A stretch of DNA of 14,413 nt from Evtepia sp. (GTDB lineage Bacteria > Bacillota > Clostridia > Oscillospirales > Oscillospiraceae): contig JAQSXW010000005.1 of NCBI GenBank assembly GCA_029256465.1, positions 1-14,413 of the forward strand, given 5' to 3'. A program made the position numbers and the translations under genes. Below the pieces are notes generated by a model. The model saw only the letters and a list, made by a program, of their open reading frames with translations, did no database searches and was not told the DNA's origin. Positions 6,921-14,413 of the stretch are shown piece after piece (position 1 is the stretch's first letter; every line of letters starts with the position of its first letter).

Positions 6921-7787
6921 ATGAAAAACAAAGCTATAGCATTGTCAGCATCTTTTCTTCTCATGACATGCTTGGTGATTCCAACTTCCGCTGCGTATAG
7001 TCCCGAAAACAGCGAAGCGCCATATGTTATTAACGAGTATGAAGCGTTTCTGATGAAAGAAGGTTCTGGTGAATCCAATCTGATGGAAGAAGGTTCTCTT
7101 GCATCCTATACTGCAAGCGATCAGAGCAATGGATATATTGAACAATTGAATAGTTTAACGCAGTACTCCGATGAGACATTAACGGAAAGGGGATACTCTG
7201 AGGGCAATATCAAAATCGTTGAAAAAATGAGAGAAGATGAAAATTATTTGCCCTCTAATAGCGAATTGATGGCGGCGGCGGCGGAATTAAGAATGACTCT
7301 GAATGCCTATGGGATTAAAGGGTCAAATAGCACTGCATATAATGTCTATTGGAATTATTACTGGACATCCTCTCCGGTGTTTCAGGATAGGGATGGGGTA
7401 GCTATTTCCTGGTCTGGAGACTACATTTGCGATGAGAATTCTGTCTCTATGAAACTGAATCGTGGTTATACAACCAATGTCTGGTATGACAATACTCAAG
7501 CTATGATTGATGGGATTCAGCCCGCAAATCATGGTATTGGCGGGGAATTTGAGTTGCTCAGCAACGGTTTTGCTAGAGCTGGACAAGGATCTTTTACTTT
7601 GAAATGTTATGACCATGTGCATTCTGCAGTCCAGCTTCAGTGGAGTTATGGGCACAGCAAGTGGACGATATCCGGTTATAGTATCGGCATCGGTTTCAGT
7701 GGCGGCGGACCCTCTGCCGCGGGTAGTATCTCTTTCAAACAAGGAGTGCAAGCGCTTTCTAATGGAGTCAAAACATTCTTCTCGTAA
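6921..7787 (+). CDS. Exported protein of unknown function
   Basis: From the preferred ATG the protein has 288 residues. A classical signal peptide occupies about 1-25 (KNK, then a hydrophobic core, ending PTSAA before YSPEN). Residues 26-135 are acidic and helical, and contain an imperfect ten-residue tandem repeat (LMKEGSGESN / LMEEGSLASY, 44-63). Residues 136-288 look beta-rich and aromatic: NVYWNYYWTSSPVF (141-154), then VAISWSGDY, VQLQWSYGHSKWTISGYS and a glycine/serine-rich SIGIGFSGGGPSAAGS near the end. There are only three cysteines (one in the signal) and no LPXTG anchor, so it is probably released or loosely held. I recognise no family. The frame opens at TTG 6905-6903 side, but the ATG at 6921 starts a textbook signal peptide. 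Its ribosome site is weak (GAAAG only). It is followed after 26 bases by the membrane partner gene. Confidence 0.75.
   Translation: MKNKAIALSASFLLMTCLVIPTSAAYSPENSEAPYVINEYEAFLMKEGSGESNLMEEGSLASYTASDQSNGYIEQLNSLTQYSDETLTERGYSEGNIKIVEKMREDENYLPSNSELMAAAAELRMTLNAYGIKGSNSTAYNVYWNYYWTSSPVFQDRDGVAISWSGDYICDENSVSMKLNRGYTTNVWYDNTQAMIDGIQPANHGIGGEFELLSNGFARAGQGSFTLKCYDHVHSAVQLQWSYGHSKWTISGYSIGIGFSGGGPSAAGSISFKQGVQALSNGVKTFFS
7050..7109 (+). repeat. Two-copy 30-bp tandem repeat inside the exported-protein gene
   Basis: Units 7050-7079 and 7080-7109 begin with the same 18 bases apart from one mismatch (CTGATGAAAGAAGGTTCT / CTGATGGAAGAAGGTTCT) and stay partly alike to the end of the period. They encode LMKEGSGESN and LMEEGSLASY. 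This is an in-frame duplication of ten codons. Confidence 0.8.
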
Positions 7788-7813
7788 TCAGATAAAAGGG
7801 GCACGTGCTTGTA

Positions 7814-8503
7814 ATGAAAAGAAAAATACCATTTATAGGCATGCTTTTGTCACTGATTTTTTCCGCAACTTTGTGCTGGGTTATCTATGGCCAGTTTTAT
7901 AATATCAGTGATATTGCTTACTATCTCAATGATACCTTGAAGAAAGACGAAAATATATTAGTAGATTACATCGATATAATTAGGTTTGATGGACTTGATT
8001 CGGATGTGCTTGTATATTGGTCGGGTCCTGAGCGTGTCAGAGGCATTGCTCGCTTCTCCTATGGCCTCAATCATAAATATATGATGAGGGGTATCAGCTA
8101 TGATGTATGCAAGTCAAGCAGCCAAAATCAACTGTTTACTGCAATCCAATCCCAAGGAGAGCGGCTCTATTACGTGATCTACGGAACGTTTAGTGCAGAT
8201 ATTAGGGAAGTGATTTTGGACAGTGGTTTACATATATCTGTATCACAAGAAAACCAATCCGTTTTGTATATTGTTGAGCATAATCCAGGCATAATGAATA
8301 TTAAACTTGTAGATGAGATGGGCAAAGTTCATTTACCTGAACCATTAGTGCCAGTCAATAGTACCACAATCGAAGCGGCTGAAACCTCCCAGTTATATGT
8401 TTATCTCTCTCTTGTTACTGTGCTCGAGCTTGGGGGTCTGATTGTAACTCTGCGCAGAAGCCGCGAGCAGAAAGTGACACATCCTGAAATCCTGCCGAAG
8501 TAA
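7814..8503 (+). CDS. Two-helix membrane protein paired with the exported protein
   Basis: From the ATG at 7814 the protein has 229 residues. A basic start (MKRK) is followed by a membrane helix at about 5-26, an extracytoplasmic domain of ~165 residues, a second membrane helix at about 195-213 and a short basic tail (RRSREQK). By the positive-inside rule both ends are cytoplasmic. The middle domain alternates hydrophobic and polar residues (ERLYYVIYGTFSADIREVIL, then SVLYIVEHNPGIMNIKLVD), suggesting beta strands. No enzyme motif is seen and I do not recognise the family. An alternative GTG at 7805 is only 3 bases after the purine-rich AAAAGGGG (7794-7801), while the ATG is 12 bases after it, so the start is uncertain. 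It lies 26 bases after the exported-protein gene without a terminator between them, so the two form an operon. Confidence 0.72.
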   Translation: MKRKIPFIGMLLSLIFSATLCWVIYGQFYNISDIAYYLNDTLKKDENILVDYIDIIRFDGLDSDVLVYWSGPERVRGIARFSYGLNHKYMMRGISYDVCKSSSQNQLFTAIQSQGERLYYVIYGTFSADIREVILDSGLHISVSQENQSVLYIVEHNPGIMNIKLVDEMGKVHLPEPLVPVNSTTIEAAETSQLYVYLSLVTVLELGGLIVTLRRSREQKVTHPEILPK

Positions 8504-8515
8504 GACGCACATCAG

Positions 8516-8552
8516 TGTGAAGTGCCCCAAAAGATAAAAATATTTATAATTA
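8516..8552 (-). mobile_element. Terminal inverted repeat of a truncated IS3-family element
   Basis: TGAAGTGCCCCAAAAG (8518-8533) has the TG...CTG-CCC-AAAAG pattern of IS3-family ends, and the transposase relic stops 17 bases inside it, as expected for the end downstream of orfB. The outer limit is 8516 or 8518. I find no matching opposite end in the window, so the element is cut off near 8700. No target duplication can be defined. Confidence 0.6.
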
Positions 8553-8696
8553 AGCAGCCAAGAGGGCTTGTTGTCTGTGAAATGCAGGTGACAAGCCCTT
8601 TAACTTTGACTTGATATGTCGGTTGTTGTAATAATCCAAATAATCATTGAGCTCAGCTTTGAACTGTTCCATAGATTCAAAATTTTGTAGCTGACA
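8550..8696 (-). pseudogene. C-terminal relic of an IS3-family (IS150-like) transposase OrfB
   Basis: Read on the minus strand, about 48 codons end at TAA 8552-8550 and give CQLQNFESMEQFKAEL, then NDYLDYYNNRHIKSKLKGLSP and AFHRQQALLAA. The YYNN-R-I--KLKGLSP signature is the C-terminal end of IS3-family DDE transposases. The catalytic D, D and E residues lie further upstream in intact proteins. Here the frame meets a stop (TGA) just before the conserved part, so the catalytic core is missing and the fragment is inactive. It lies directly downstream of the exported/membrane protein pair, and marks past mobile-element activity at this junction. Confidence 0.85.
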
Positions 8697-8817
8697 ATGT
8701 CAGGGCTGATCCCTTTTTACACATACACCAAACACAACAAGTGTTACAACAATTACAAAAGGAATAACATCTTATCAATCGTATTATTTAATTTTACCAG
8801 CTTATGTAAGCATAGCA

Positions 8818-8844
8818 AACGCCCGTCCAATCTGGACGGGCGTT
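8818..8844 (-). terminator. Terminator of the five-gene minus-strand operon
   Basis: A perfect 11-bp stem AACGCCCGTCC (8818-8828) / GGACGGGCGTT (8834-8844) with a 5-base loop lies 20 bases beyond the hydrolase stop. The T run after it on the minus strand is short, but the stem is very stable and could stop transcripts from either side. Confidence 0.8.
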
Positions 8845-8864
8845 ATGTTATTTATAAAAGAAAG

Positions 8865-9827
8865 TTAACCAGGCGGAGGAGTTCCCCGGGAAATGTCGTT
8901 TCGTTCTGGGAGGGGCGCTCCTGTCCGACAGTAGCGGAGTAGGCCATCCACAAGCACCACCTCTAGAAGGCCCAAATCAAAGAGATACTGGAGATAGGCC
9001 CTCGTCGCACGCTCAAAATAAGCCATATCCGTAATATCCTTGGGCTGGATTCCATAAACCTCGCCAATTCGTTTCGCCACGCATTCGACTGTGGAATCGC
9101 CCTCAACCAACTCTAGAATTTCATTCATCCTTCTTTGCAGGAAGGCAAGCTCCATATCCACATGGGAGAGAATCTCTGGATAGATGCCAAAGTGAGCCGC
9201 AATATAAGTCTCAGCCTCCAAGCTCCGCAGGAGACGCAAGCTATCAAAACAAGCTGCGACGGAAAAAGCATAGGGAAACTTTGAGCGAAACAACGTGCGC
9301 CCAGTCATAATGGCATCCCCGAGATAGGCTACATCATCCGGTGTCCGGACAGCAATGTGGTGGGCGCTGTGCCCTGGCGTGTGGAAAACGTCAAAGGTAA
9401 CACCGTGTAGTGTTACCTGCTGATCCGTCGGAAGGATAATCACATCTGCCGTACAAGCCATGCCTTCCAGATAACTCGCCTTGGCGATCTGCCTAGGGGA
9501 CAGGTTATAGAGGCTGAGTTCCATGCCAAGTTGAGAGGCTAAAATCCCCGCCTCTCCCAAGGACATGGCAACGGTAGCTCCATAGGTTCTCTGGAAAAAA
9601 CGGTGGTTACCCGCATGGTCCATATGTGCATGACTGCCGATGATCCCAACGCAGACAAGCCCATGTTCCTGCAGCAGCGCATCTAGGGCTTCTCGCTGCT
9701 CGACCAAGCCACTGTCCAAAAGTATACAGCGTTGCTGATCGATCCGATACAGTGGGATCATGTTCCAGCTCCGGATGACCCAAGTGTTTCCTTTGACCGG
9801 AAGTAGCTCCATCTTGTTTTGATCCAT
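8865..9827 (-). CDS. Metallo-beta-lactamase-fold hydrolase
   Basis: This is a 320-residue cytoplasmic protein with the metallo-beta-lactamase fold. The metal-binding motif HAHMDH is at 66-71, a third ligand histidine is in TPGHS (150-154), the bridging aspartate in GD (170-171) and the last histidine in AHFG (H212). All ligands of a dinuclear zinc site are present. Residues 225-320 form a helical C-terminal extension of the kind that shapes the substrate site in lactonase- and thioesterase-like members. The substrate cannot be read from sequence. The chosen ATG (9827) lies 7 bases after the mnmA stop, and its ribosome site AGGAGGAGG is embedded in the last codons of mnmA. A longer frame from 9884 would overlap mnmA by about 50 bases and has no advantage. 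It is the last gene of the operon. Its final 165 bp exist again as a relic at 6551-6715. Confidence 0.88.
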   Translation of the reverse strand: MDQNKMELLPVKGNTWVIRSWNMIPLYRIDQQRCILLDSGLVEQREALDALLQEHGLVCVGIIGSHAHMDHAGNHRFFQRTYGATVAMSLGEAGILASQLGMELSLYNLSPRQIAKASYLEGMACTADVIILPTDQQVTLHGVTFDVFHTPGHSAHHIAVRTPDDVAYLGDAIMTGRTLFRSKFPYAFSVAACFDSLRLLRSLEAETYIAAHFGIYPEILSHVDMELAFLQRRMNEILELVEGDSTVECVAKRIGEVYGIQPKDITDMAYFERATRAYLQYLFDLGLLEVVLVDGLLRYCRTGAPLPERNDISRGTPPPG

Positions 9828-9834
9828 GGGGATG

Positions 9835-10887
9835 TTAGCCTCCTCCTGTGATCCAGCCGCTCCCCAAAACCAAGTCGCCGTCATAAAAGACCGCCAACTG
9901 TCCTGGAGTCGGAGCTCTTGCCTCTGTAAGGAGCTCCAATTCTGCTCCCCCGCCCTCCAGCAGATGAATCACAGCTGGGCATTCCACTTTCGAATGCCGC
10001 AGACGAACACTCAGGGACCTGCTGTTTTCGATGGGCGCCAAAAGATTCAGGTCCTCACAGCTCACCCTCTTGGCATAGAGGTCTCCTCCGTCTGAGAGCA
10101 CCACTTCGTTCGTGAGGGGGCGAATTTCCGTCACAAAGAGCCGATTCTCCGCCGATATCCCTAGGCCCCTGCGCTGTCCCAAGGTATAATGATGGATGCC
10201 CTTGTGTCTACCCAGGACGGTTCCATCTCGGCTTACAAAGTTTCCAGACGGCGGCGTTTTCCCACGCTGCTCTAGCCAGGCGGCATAATCTCCGTCAGGG
10301 ATAAAACAGATTTCCATACTATCCGGCTTTTCTGCGACCGGAATACCAAACCCCCGCGCCAAAGTACGCACCTGGCTCTTCTCATACTCTCCCAGCGGGA
10401 AGAGAATGCGAGGCAAAAACTCTCGCGGTAGTCTCGCCAGCATATATGCCTGATCGTTCTGAGCCTGCCCCCGATGGAGGAACGCCTCTCCCGCTTCATT
10501 GCGAACAATCCTAGCATAGTGCCCAGTAGCCACAAAATCCGCACCATGCTCCTGCGCTGCTCGAAACAGGGCCGGAAACTTCACCGCCGGATTGCAGCGT
10601 GCACAAGGAATGGGTGTTTTCCCTGCCAGATAGTCCTCGGCGAAGGGGGCACAAACTTTGTCCTCCAACTCCTTCCGGATATCTCCCGTTGAGAATGGAA
10701 TCGAGAGGGATTCCGCCACCTTACGAGCGTCCTCTTCTCCTCCCAATCCAATATCCAAGAAATGTCCAAGCACCCTAAAACCCGTTTTTTGCAGTAGCGC
10801 AGCCGATACTGCCGAGTCAACACCACCGGATAATCCTAAAAGAACAGACTTGTTTTCCTTGCGGATGCCATATAGTTCCTCTGACAT
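9835..10887 (-). CDS. mnmA: tRNA-specific 2-thiouridylase MnmA
   Basis: MnmA puts the sulfur on C2 of the wobble uridine (U34) in tRNAs for Lys, Glu and Gln, using ATP and a persulfide sulfur donor. The product has 350 residues from the preferred start. The N-type ATP pyrophosphatase P-loop SGGVDS is at 20-25. The first catalytic cysteine is in PCARCNPAVKF (C95/C98), TGHYAR is at 121-126, and the second catalytic cysteine is C194 in SMEICFIPDGDY. The beta-barrel tRNA-binding domains fill the C-terminal third. The ATG at 10887 has AAAGGA 8 bases upstream; the longer GTG at 10914 has no ribosome site and touches the mnmG stop. It follows mnmG by 26 bases. Clostridia may carry two MnmA paralogues; whether this is the main one cannot be told here. 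Confidence 0.95.
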   Translation of the reverse strand: MSEELYGIRKENKSVLLGLSGGVDSAVSAALLQKTGFRVLGHFLDIGLGGEEDARKVAESLSIPFSTGDIRKELEDKVCAPFAEDYLAGKTPIPCARCNPAVKFPALFRAAQEHGADFVATGHYARIVRNEAGEAFLHRGQAQNDQAYMLARLPREFLPRILFPLGEYEKSQVRTLARGFGIPVAEKPDSMEICFIPDGDYAAWLEQRGKTPPSGNFVSRDGTVLGRHKGIHHYTLGQRRGLGISAENRLFVTEIRPLTNEVVLSDGGDLYAKRVSCEDLNLLAPIENSRSLSVRLRHSKVECPAVIHLLEGGGAELELLTEARAPTPGQLAVFYDGDLVLGSGWITGGG

Positions 10888-10913
10888 TGATCCGTTCCTT
10901 TCACTCCTATTCA

Positions 10914-12794
10914 CTAAATCGGATTCTTCCCTGTCCGCTCCAACCAGATCATGAGTGCAGCGATGTCCGCAGGGGATACCCCGGAGATCCGAGAAGCCTG
11001 TCCCAAACTCCGCGGGCGGATTTGATTCAGCTTTTGCCGTGCTTCTAAACGGAGCCCTGAAAGGCTCGTATAGTCCAAATCGGAGGGTAAACCTCTGCCC
11101 TCCAAGCGTCGCATTTCCTCTAACTGGCGATTTTGCCTTGCAATATAGCCCGCATATTTGACGGAAATCTCCACCTGCTGGGTAATCTCAGCGGAAAGCT
11201 CTGGGCGGTCTGGGTCAAAGGGTGCCAAATCCTGATAACTGATTCGTGGCCGGCGAAGTAGATCACCAAGCCGCAGACCATTTCCTGTCTCCGGTTCTCC
11301 CTTTTCCCTTAGCATGGTGTTTAAGGCTTCCATCGGTGCAATACCGACATGCTCCAAGCGTTTCTGCCCTCTAGCCACTGCCTCATATTTTTCCTGTACC
11401 CTGCGGTAGCGCTCCTCGCTAATGAGTCCAATCTCATATCCAAAAGGACTGAGTCTCTCATCCGCATTATCCTGCCGGTGAAGGAGGCGATATTCCGTCC
11501 GCGAGGTCATCATCCGGTATGGTTCATTGGTCCCCTTTGTCACTAGGTCGTCGATAAGAACGCCAATGTAGCCCTGGCTCCGGTCTAATTCCAGTGGTTT
11601 TCTCCCCAGAAGCTTCAAAGCTGCGTTGACGCCAGCCACGAACCCTTGGACAGCAGCCTCCTCATAGCCGGAGGACCCGTTGAATTGCCCCGCACCATAT
11701 AAGCCAGATACCCGCTTATGCTCCAAGGTAGGCAGAAGTTCCGTTGGGTCCACGCAGTCATATTCAATCGCATAGGCACAGCGGGTCATCTCCGCCTGCT
11801 CTAACCCGGGTAGCGTGTGCATTATTTCAACCTGCACTTCCTCAGGGAGCGAAGAGGAAAAGCCTTGAATATAAATCTCCTCCGTGTCAAGTCCCATCGG
11901 TTCCAGGAAGAGCTGATGCCGTGGTTTATCGGAAAACCGAACCACCTTATCCTCAATGGAGGGACAGTAACGAGGTCCAACTCCCTCAATCACGCCGGAA
12001 AACAAAGGGGATCGGTGTAGATTTTTGCGGATGACTTCATGGGTTTTCTCATTGGTGTAAGTAATGTAGCAAACTGCCTGATTGCTCGGCAGCGTTTCTG
12101 TCTCAAAGGAAAAGGGAATCACATCTTCATCGCCTTCTTGACGCTCTAGAACCGAAAAATCAACCGTACGCGCATTCACCCGCGGCGGTGTTCCGGTTTT
12201 AAATCGACGCAACGTGAGTCCCAGCTTCTGAAGGCTCTTTGTCAGAGCAGATGCGCCGAACATCCCATCTGGCCCACTATCGCGAGTCACTTCTCCCACA
12301 ATGGTTCTCCCGCCCAGATAGGTACCGGAGCAGATGACGACAGCCTTCACTTCATAAGTGGCGCCAGTGTAGGTTCTTACCCCCGAAACTTTGCCATCCT
12401 GTGTCAGGATCTCTGTGACTTCCGCTTGCTTTACAACTAAATTATCTTGTAGCTCCAAGGTATGTTTCATCACTTTTTGATACTCTCGACGGTCTGCCTG
12501 TGCTCGCAGAGAGTGCACTGCAGGGCCTTTCCCTCGGTTCAAAATCCGGTATTGGATACAGGCTTTATCTGCAGCCTTCCCCATTTCTCCGCCCAAAGCA
12601 TCCAATTCTCGAACCAGATGCCCCTTTCCAGTTCCACCAATTGCAGGATTGCAGGGCATATTCCCTGCGGCATCTAGATTGATGGTAAAGCAAAGGGTGG
12701 AAAGCCCCAACCGGGCAGCGGCCAAAGCGGCTTCAATCCCAGCATGGCCTGCACCGATGACGGCAATATCAAAGCTTCCAGCATGGTAATTCAT
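10914..12794 (-). CDS. mnmG: tRNA uridine-5-carboxymethylaminomethyl modification enzyme MnmG (GidA)
   Basis: MnmG, with its GTPase partner MnmE, forms the carboxymethylaminomethyl group at C5 of U34 in tRNAs decoding two-fold degenerate codons; it uses FAD, NADH and methylene-tetrahydrofolate. The protein has 626 residues, normal for the family. The FAD-binding GAGHAG motif is at 14-19, the signature [22 protein letters not shown] at 48-69, and [16 protein letters not shown] at 87-102. The conserved [11 protein letters not shown] segment carries a catalytic cysteine, and the C-terminal helical MnmE-binding domain is complete. The ATG at 12794 has AAGGAG 9 bases upstream; this site overlaps the stop of the phosphoesterase gene. 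Its position directly before mnmA groups two enzymes that act on the same base. mnmE is not in the window. Confidence 0.97.
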   Translation of the reverse strand: MNYHAGSFDIAVIGAGHAGIEAALAAARLGLSTLCFTINLDAAGNMPCNPAIGGTGKGHLVRELDALGGEMGKAADKACIQYRILNRGKGPAVHSLRAQADRREYQKVMKHTLELQDNLVVKQAEVTEILTQDGKVSGVRTYTGATYEVKAVVICSGTYLGGRTIVGEVTRDSGPDGMFGASALTKSLQKLGLTLRRFKTGTPPRVNARTVDFSVLERQEGDEDVIPFSFETETLPSNQAVCYITYTNEKTHEVIRKNLHRSPLFSGVIEGVGPRYCPSIEDKVVRFSDKPRHQLFLEPMGLDTEEIYIQGFSSSLPEEVQVEIMHTLPGLEQAEMTRCAYAIEYDCVDPTELLPTLEHKRVSGLYGAGQFNGSSGYEEAAVQGFVAGVNAALKLLGRKPLELDRSQGYIGVLIDDLVTKGTNEPYRMMTSRTEYRLLHRQDNADERLSPFGYEIGLISEERYRRVQEKYEAVARGQKRLEHVGIAPMEALNTMLREKGEPETGNGLRLGDLLRRPRISYQDLAPFDPDRPELSAEITQQVEISVKYAGYIARQNRQLEEMRRLEGRGLPSDLDYTSLSGLRLEARQKLNQIRPRSLGQASRISGVSPADIAALMIWLERTGKNPI

Positions 12795-12808
12795 GGTTTG
12801 AGTCTCCT

Positions 12809-13672
12809 TTACGTCCCTGCCCGCAATATGACGAGGGGCAGATGGGGACGGTTAAACAAACGAAAAGCGGGCAACTCGCCACCCAGGCCGCGGGATACCA
12901 CCATTTGTCCATAGGACAGTTTGTAAAGCCCTGCGGTATATTTCGGTAAAAATTCTCGGTGCGGGCCGATGAGGCCGTCCGTGAACGGCAAGCGGATTTG
13001 TCCACCGTGCGCGTGACCACACAGGGTCAAATCCACCTTCGCTTCCTCATAGGTCTCCACGCGGTTGTTTCTATGAGACAGGAGCAACAAAAAGGCGTCC
13101 TCTCCCTCTGCTGCCCTGGCATCATCTGCCAATTTTGGCACTGTCTTTTGATCGGCATGTCCATTTCTGTCGTCTGCACCTAAGAGCACCAGCGTTTGAC
13201 CATTCTGCTCAAACGAGACAAATTCGTTGGATAAGACTTTGACTCCGCAACTGGCAAGCAGCTCCTTGAGTTCTGGAACGTGCTTGCCCGCCCATTCATG
13301 GTTTCCGGTCACATAATAGGTTGGTGCGATCTTCGTAAGCCCCGAAGCCAATGCCGGAACGACTTTAAATTCTTCCTCTTCCCGAACCAGATCTCCGGTG
13401 ATGACAATGAGGTTGGGCTTTAGGCTTGCTGTTTTTTCTAGTAAAACCTGATTGCCTTCTCCAAACTCTTTTCCATGCAAATCGGAAATCACGGCAATCC
13501 GTTGACCGTCAAAAGCGGAGGGAGCCCCTCTCACATCAATCACTTCGGTTTGAATACTATTTTGTTCAAACCAAAAGAAGCCTATGAGTAAGGCAAGCAG
13601 AAGCAGCCACTTTCCTGCTCGCCACAAGAAGGGCCGCTTCTTCTTTGGAGTATCTTTTAACCTTTTAGTCAT
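12809..13672 (-). CDS. Membrane-anchored metallophosphoesterase
   Basis: This 287-residue calcineurin-like phosphoesterase has a basic N-terminus and one membrane helix (about 21-36), which places the catalytic domain outside the membrane. All metal motifs are present: DLH (64-66), GD (93-94), GNHE (123-126), SH (199-200) and GHAHGG (219-224). The arrangement matches the YkuE/YaeI type of small membrane-associated phosphodiesterases, some of which act on phospholipid-linked substrates. The actual substrate is not known from sequence. The start ATG overlaps the stop of the upstream gene (ATGACTAA, 13672-13665), and no separate ribosome site is seen, so translation is probably coupled. The mnmG start follows 14 bases after its stop. 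Confidence 0.92.
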   Translation of the reverse strand: MTKRLKDTPKKKRPFLWRAGKWLLLLALLIGFFWFEQNSIQTEVIDVRGAPSAFDGQRIAVISDLHGKEFGEGNQVLLEKTASLKPNLIVITGDLVREEEEFKVVPALASGLTKIAPTYYVTGNHEWAGKHVPELKELLASCGVKVLSNEFVSFEQNGQTLVLLGADDRNGHADQKTVPKLADDARAAEGEDAFLLLLSHRNNRVETYEEAKVDLTLCGHAHGGQIRLPFTDGLIGPHREFLPKYTAGLYKLSYGQMVVSRGLGGELPAFRLFNRPHLPLVILRAGT

Positions 13673-14402
13673 GTTTAATATAGAACGGCTTCATGAGGCT
13701 GGGCTGTTCCGTGGAATCCTTTTGATGGCTCCGAGGTCCCTCAAAAGTAGGAACATTACGCCGGATTCCTCTCCCCTTGGCTTCACTTCGAATGGGTGTT
13801 TGTTTTTGTTCGTTCTTTTCATCACCCATCGGTGCGGGGGAGACTTGCTGTTTCTCTGCTCTCGGACGATTGGTCCCGGTTGGTTGTGGCCTTTGCCGTT
13901 GGCTGCGGCCTCCTTCTGGTTTTTTCTTTTTCTCTCCAGTGGTCTCCAGCTTCCCTGTCTTCTGTCCCTGGACCGTTTGTTTGCCCCCTGATGGTTTTTT
14001 CTGCAGGGATTCCGAATCAGGAATAGGCTTCCGAATCGGCTTTGATGCCAGAAGTCGGGCCGTGGCATCCATAATCACGTCACCATCCAAAGGATTACGG
14101 CGGATCACAGGCTCCGGGAGCTTACTGTGTTCTTCCGGCACCTGCTCTTGGAGTCTTTCCTTAAGGTCTTGCTTTGGCTTTCTGATGGGCTTAGATGCCT
14201 TTTTTTGTTCCGTTTGTTCGCGAAGAGGCTTCCCTGTACCAGGCTTCCCCATCCGCTTATCTCGAGCTGCCTGCACGGGAAGCGGCTTTCCCGTGCCACG
14301 CTCGCCTGCACGTTTCTCTCGGGCTGCCCGTCTGGCTTCTTCGTCATCCGGATTAATGAGTCGGCCTTTCGTATCTCGGCGGGGTGCCTCAAACTCTTCC
14401 AT
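13665..14402 (-). CDS. Basic low-complexity protein of unknown function, possibly 5'-truncated
   Basis: The product has at least 245 residues, extremely rich in K, R, E, Q, G and P, with no membrane segment or signal peptide. It is probably mostly disordered. Repeated motifs are visible: ERGTGKPL (about 34-41) and KPGTGKPL (53-60), and SKPIRKP twice. One more ordered-looking segment reads VIRRNPLDGDVIMDATARLLASKPIRKP. I recognise no family. The ATG at 14402 has no ribosome site in the 11 bases available, and the frame stays open to the window edge, so the gene may begin outside. Its last bases overlap the phosphoesterase start by 8 bases, indicating an operon and translational coupling. Low complexity could suggest a spurious frame, but the overlap and long open frame support a real gene. 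Confidence 0.7.
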   Translation of the reverse strand: MEEFEAPRRDTKGRLINPDDEEARRAAREKRAGERGTGKPLPVQAARDKRMGKPGTGKPLREQTEQKKASKPIRKPKQDLKERLQEQVPEEHSKLPEPVIRRNPLDGDVIMDATARLLASKPIRKPIPDSESLQKKPSGGKQTVQGQKTGKLETTGEKKKKPEGGRSQRQRPQPTGTNRPRAEKQQVSPAPMGDEKNEQKQTPIRSEAKGRGIRRNVPTFEGPRSHQKDSTEQPSLMKPFYIKHD

Positions 14403-14413
14403 GGGGAAAGGAT

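Noticed and set aside
8697..8942. Plus-strand frame of 81 codons across the operon terminator
   Set aside because: It runs through the terminator hairpin and the end of the hydrolase gene on the opposite strand, and its product is low-complexity without homology that I can see.
10914..10914. GTG at 10914 as the mnmA start
   Set aside because: It has no ribosome site and touches the mnmG stop, while the ATG at 10887 has AAAGGA at the right distance and gives a normal N-terminus.
1..14413. CRISPR array, tRNA, rRNA or riboswitch
   Set aside because: No regularly spaced repeats, no cloverleaf-like sequence with a T-loop, and no long structured leader were found on either strand by eye.

Overview
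The window looks like a chromosomal segment of an anaerobic low- to mid-GC Firmicute, most likely a gut Clostridium-related bacterium of the Oscillospiraceae type (Intestinimonas, Flavonifractor or Oscillibacter-like). This is inferred from strong GGAGG-type ribosome sites, near-consensus sigma-A promoters, a clostridial-type thiolase and clostridial MnmA/MnmG proteins. No rRNA or tRNA is present to confirm it.

There are three blocks. (1) Positions 3-3800, plus strand: the C-terminal two thirds of the transcription-repair coupling factor mfd (its start lies outside the window), then a monocistronic acetyl-CoA acetyltransferase with its own promoter and a very strong terminator. (2) Positions about 3870-8860: an AT-rich accessory stretch with a polytopic membrane protein, a divergently transcribed XRE-type regulator facing a small orphan gene across a palindrome-rich intergenic region, a tiny ORF, a membrane-anchored small protein, about 1 kb of decayed sequence, an exported protein paired with a two-helix membrane protein, and a truncated IS3-family element. 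(3) Positions 8865-14402, minus strand: a tight five-gene operon reading, in transcription order, a basic low-complexity protein, a membrane-anchored metallophosphoesterase, mnmG, mnmA and a metallo-beta-lactamase-fold hydrolase, closed by a perfect 11-bp hairpin terminator.

The most informative signals are in block 2. The last ~165 bp of the metallo-beta-lactamase gene are present a second time, diverged and frameshifted, at 6551-6715, each copy next to its own terminator hairpin. The two copies bracket the exported/membrane protein pair and the IS fragment. Directly beside the displaced copy is a second relic, the 3' end of a paralogue of the small gene at 5027. Together they suggest that this interval grew by insertion and duplication at the 3' end of the operon and then decayed. 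The exported/membrane pair (6921-8503) has its own near-consensus promoter, matches no family I recognise, and is the best candidate here for an uncharacterised function.

Block 3 is a housekeeping translation-quality operon: MnmG and MnmA modify the wobble uridine of the same tRNAs. The co-transcribed hydrolase, phosphoesterase and basic protein have no demonstrated role with them.
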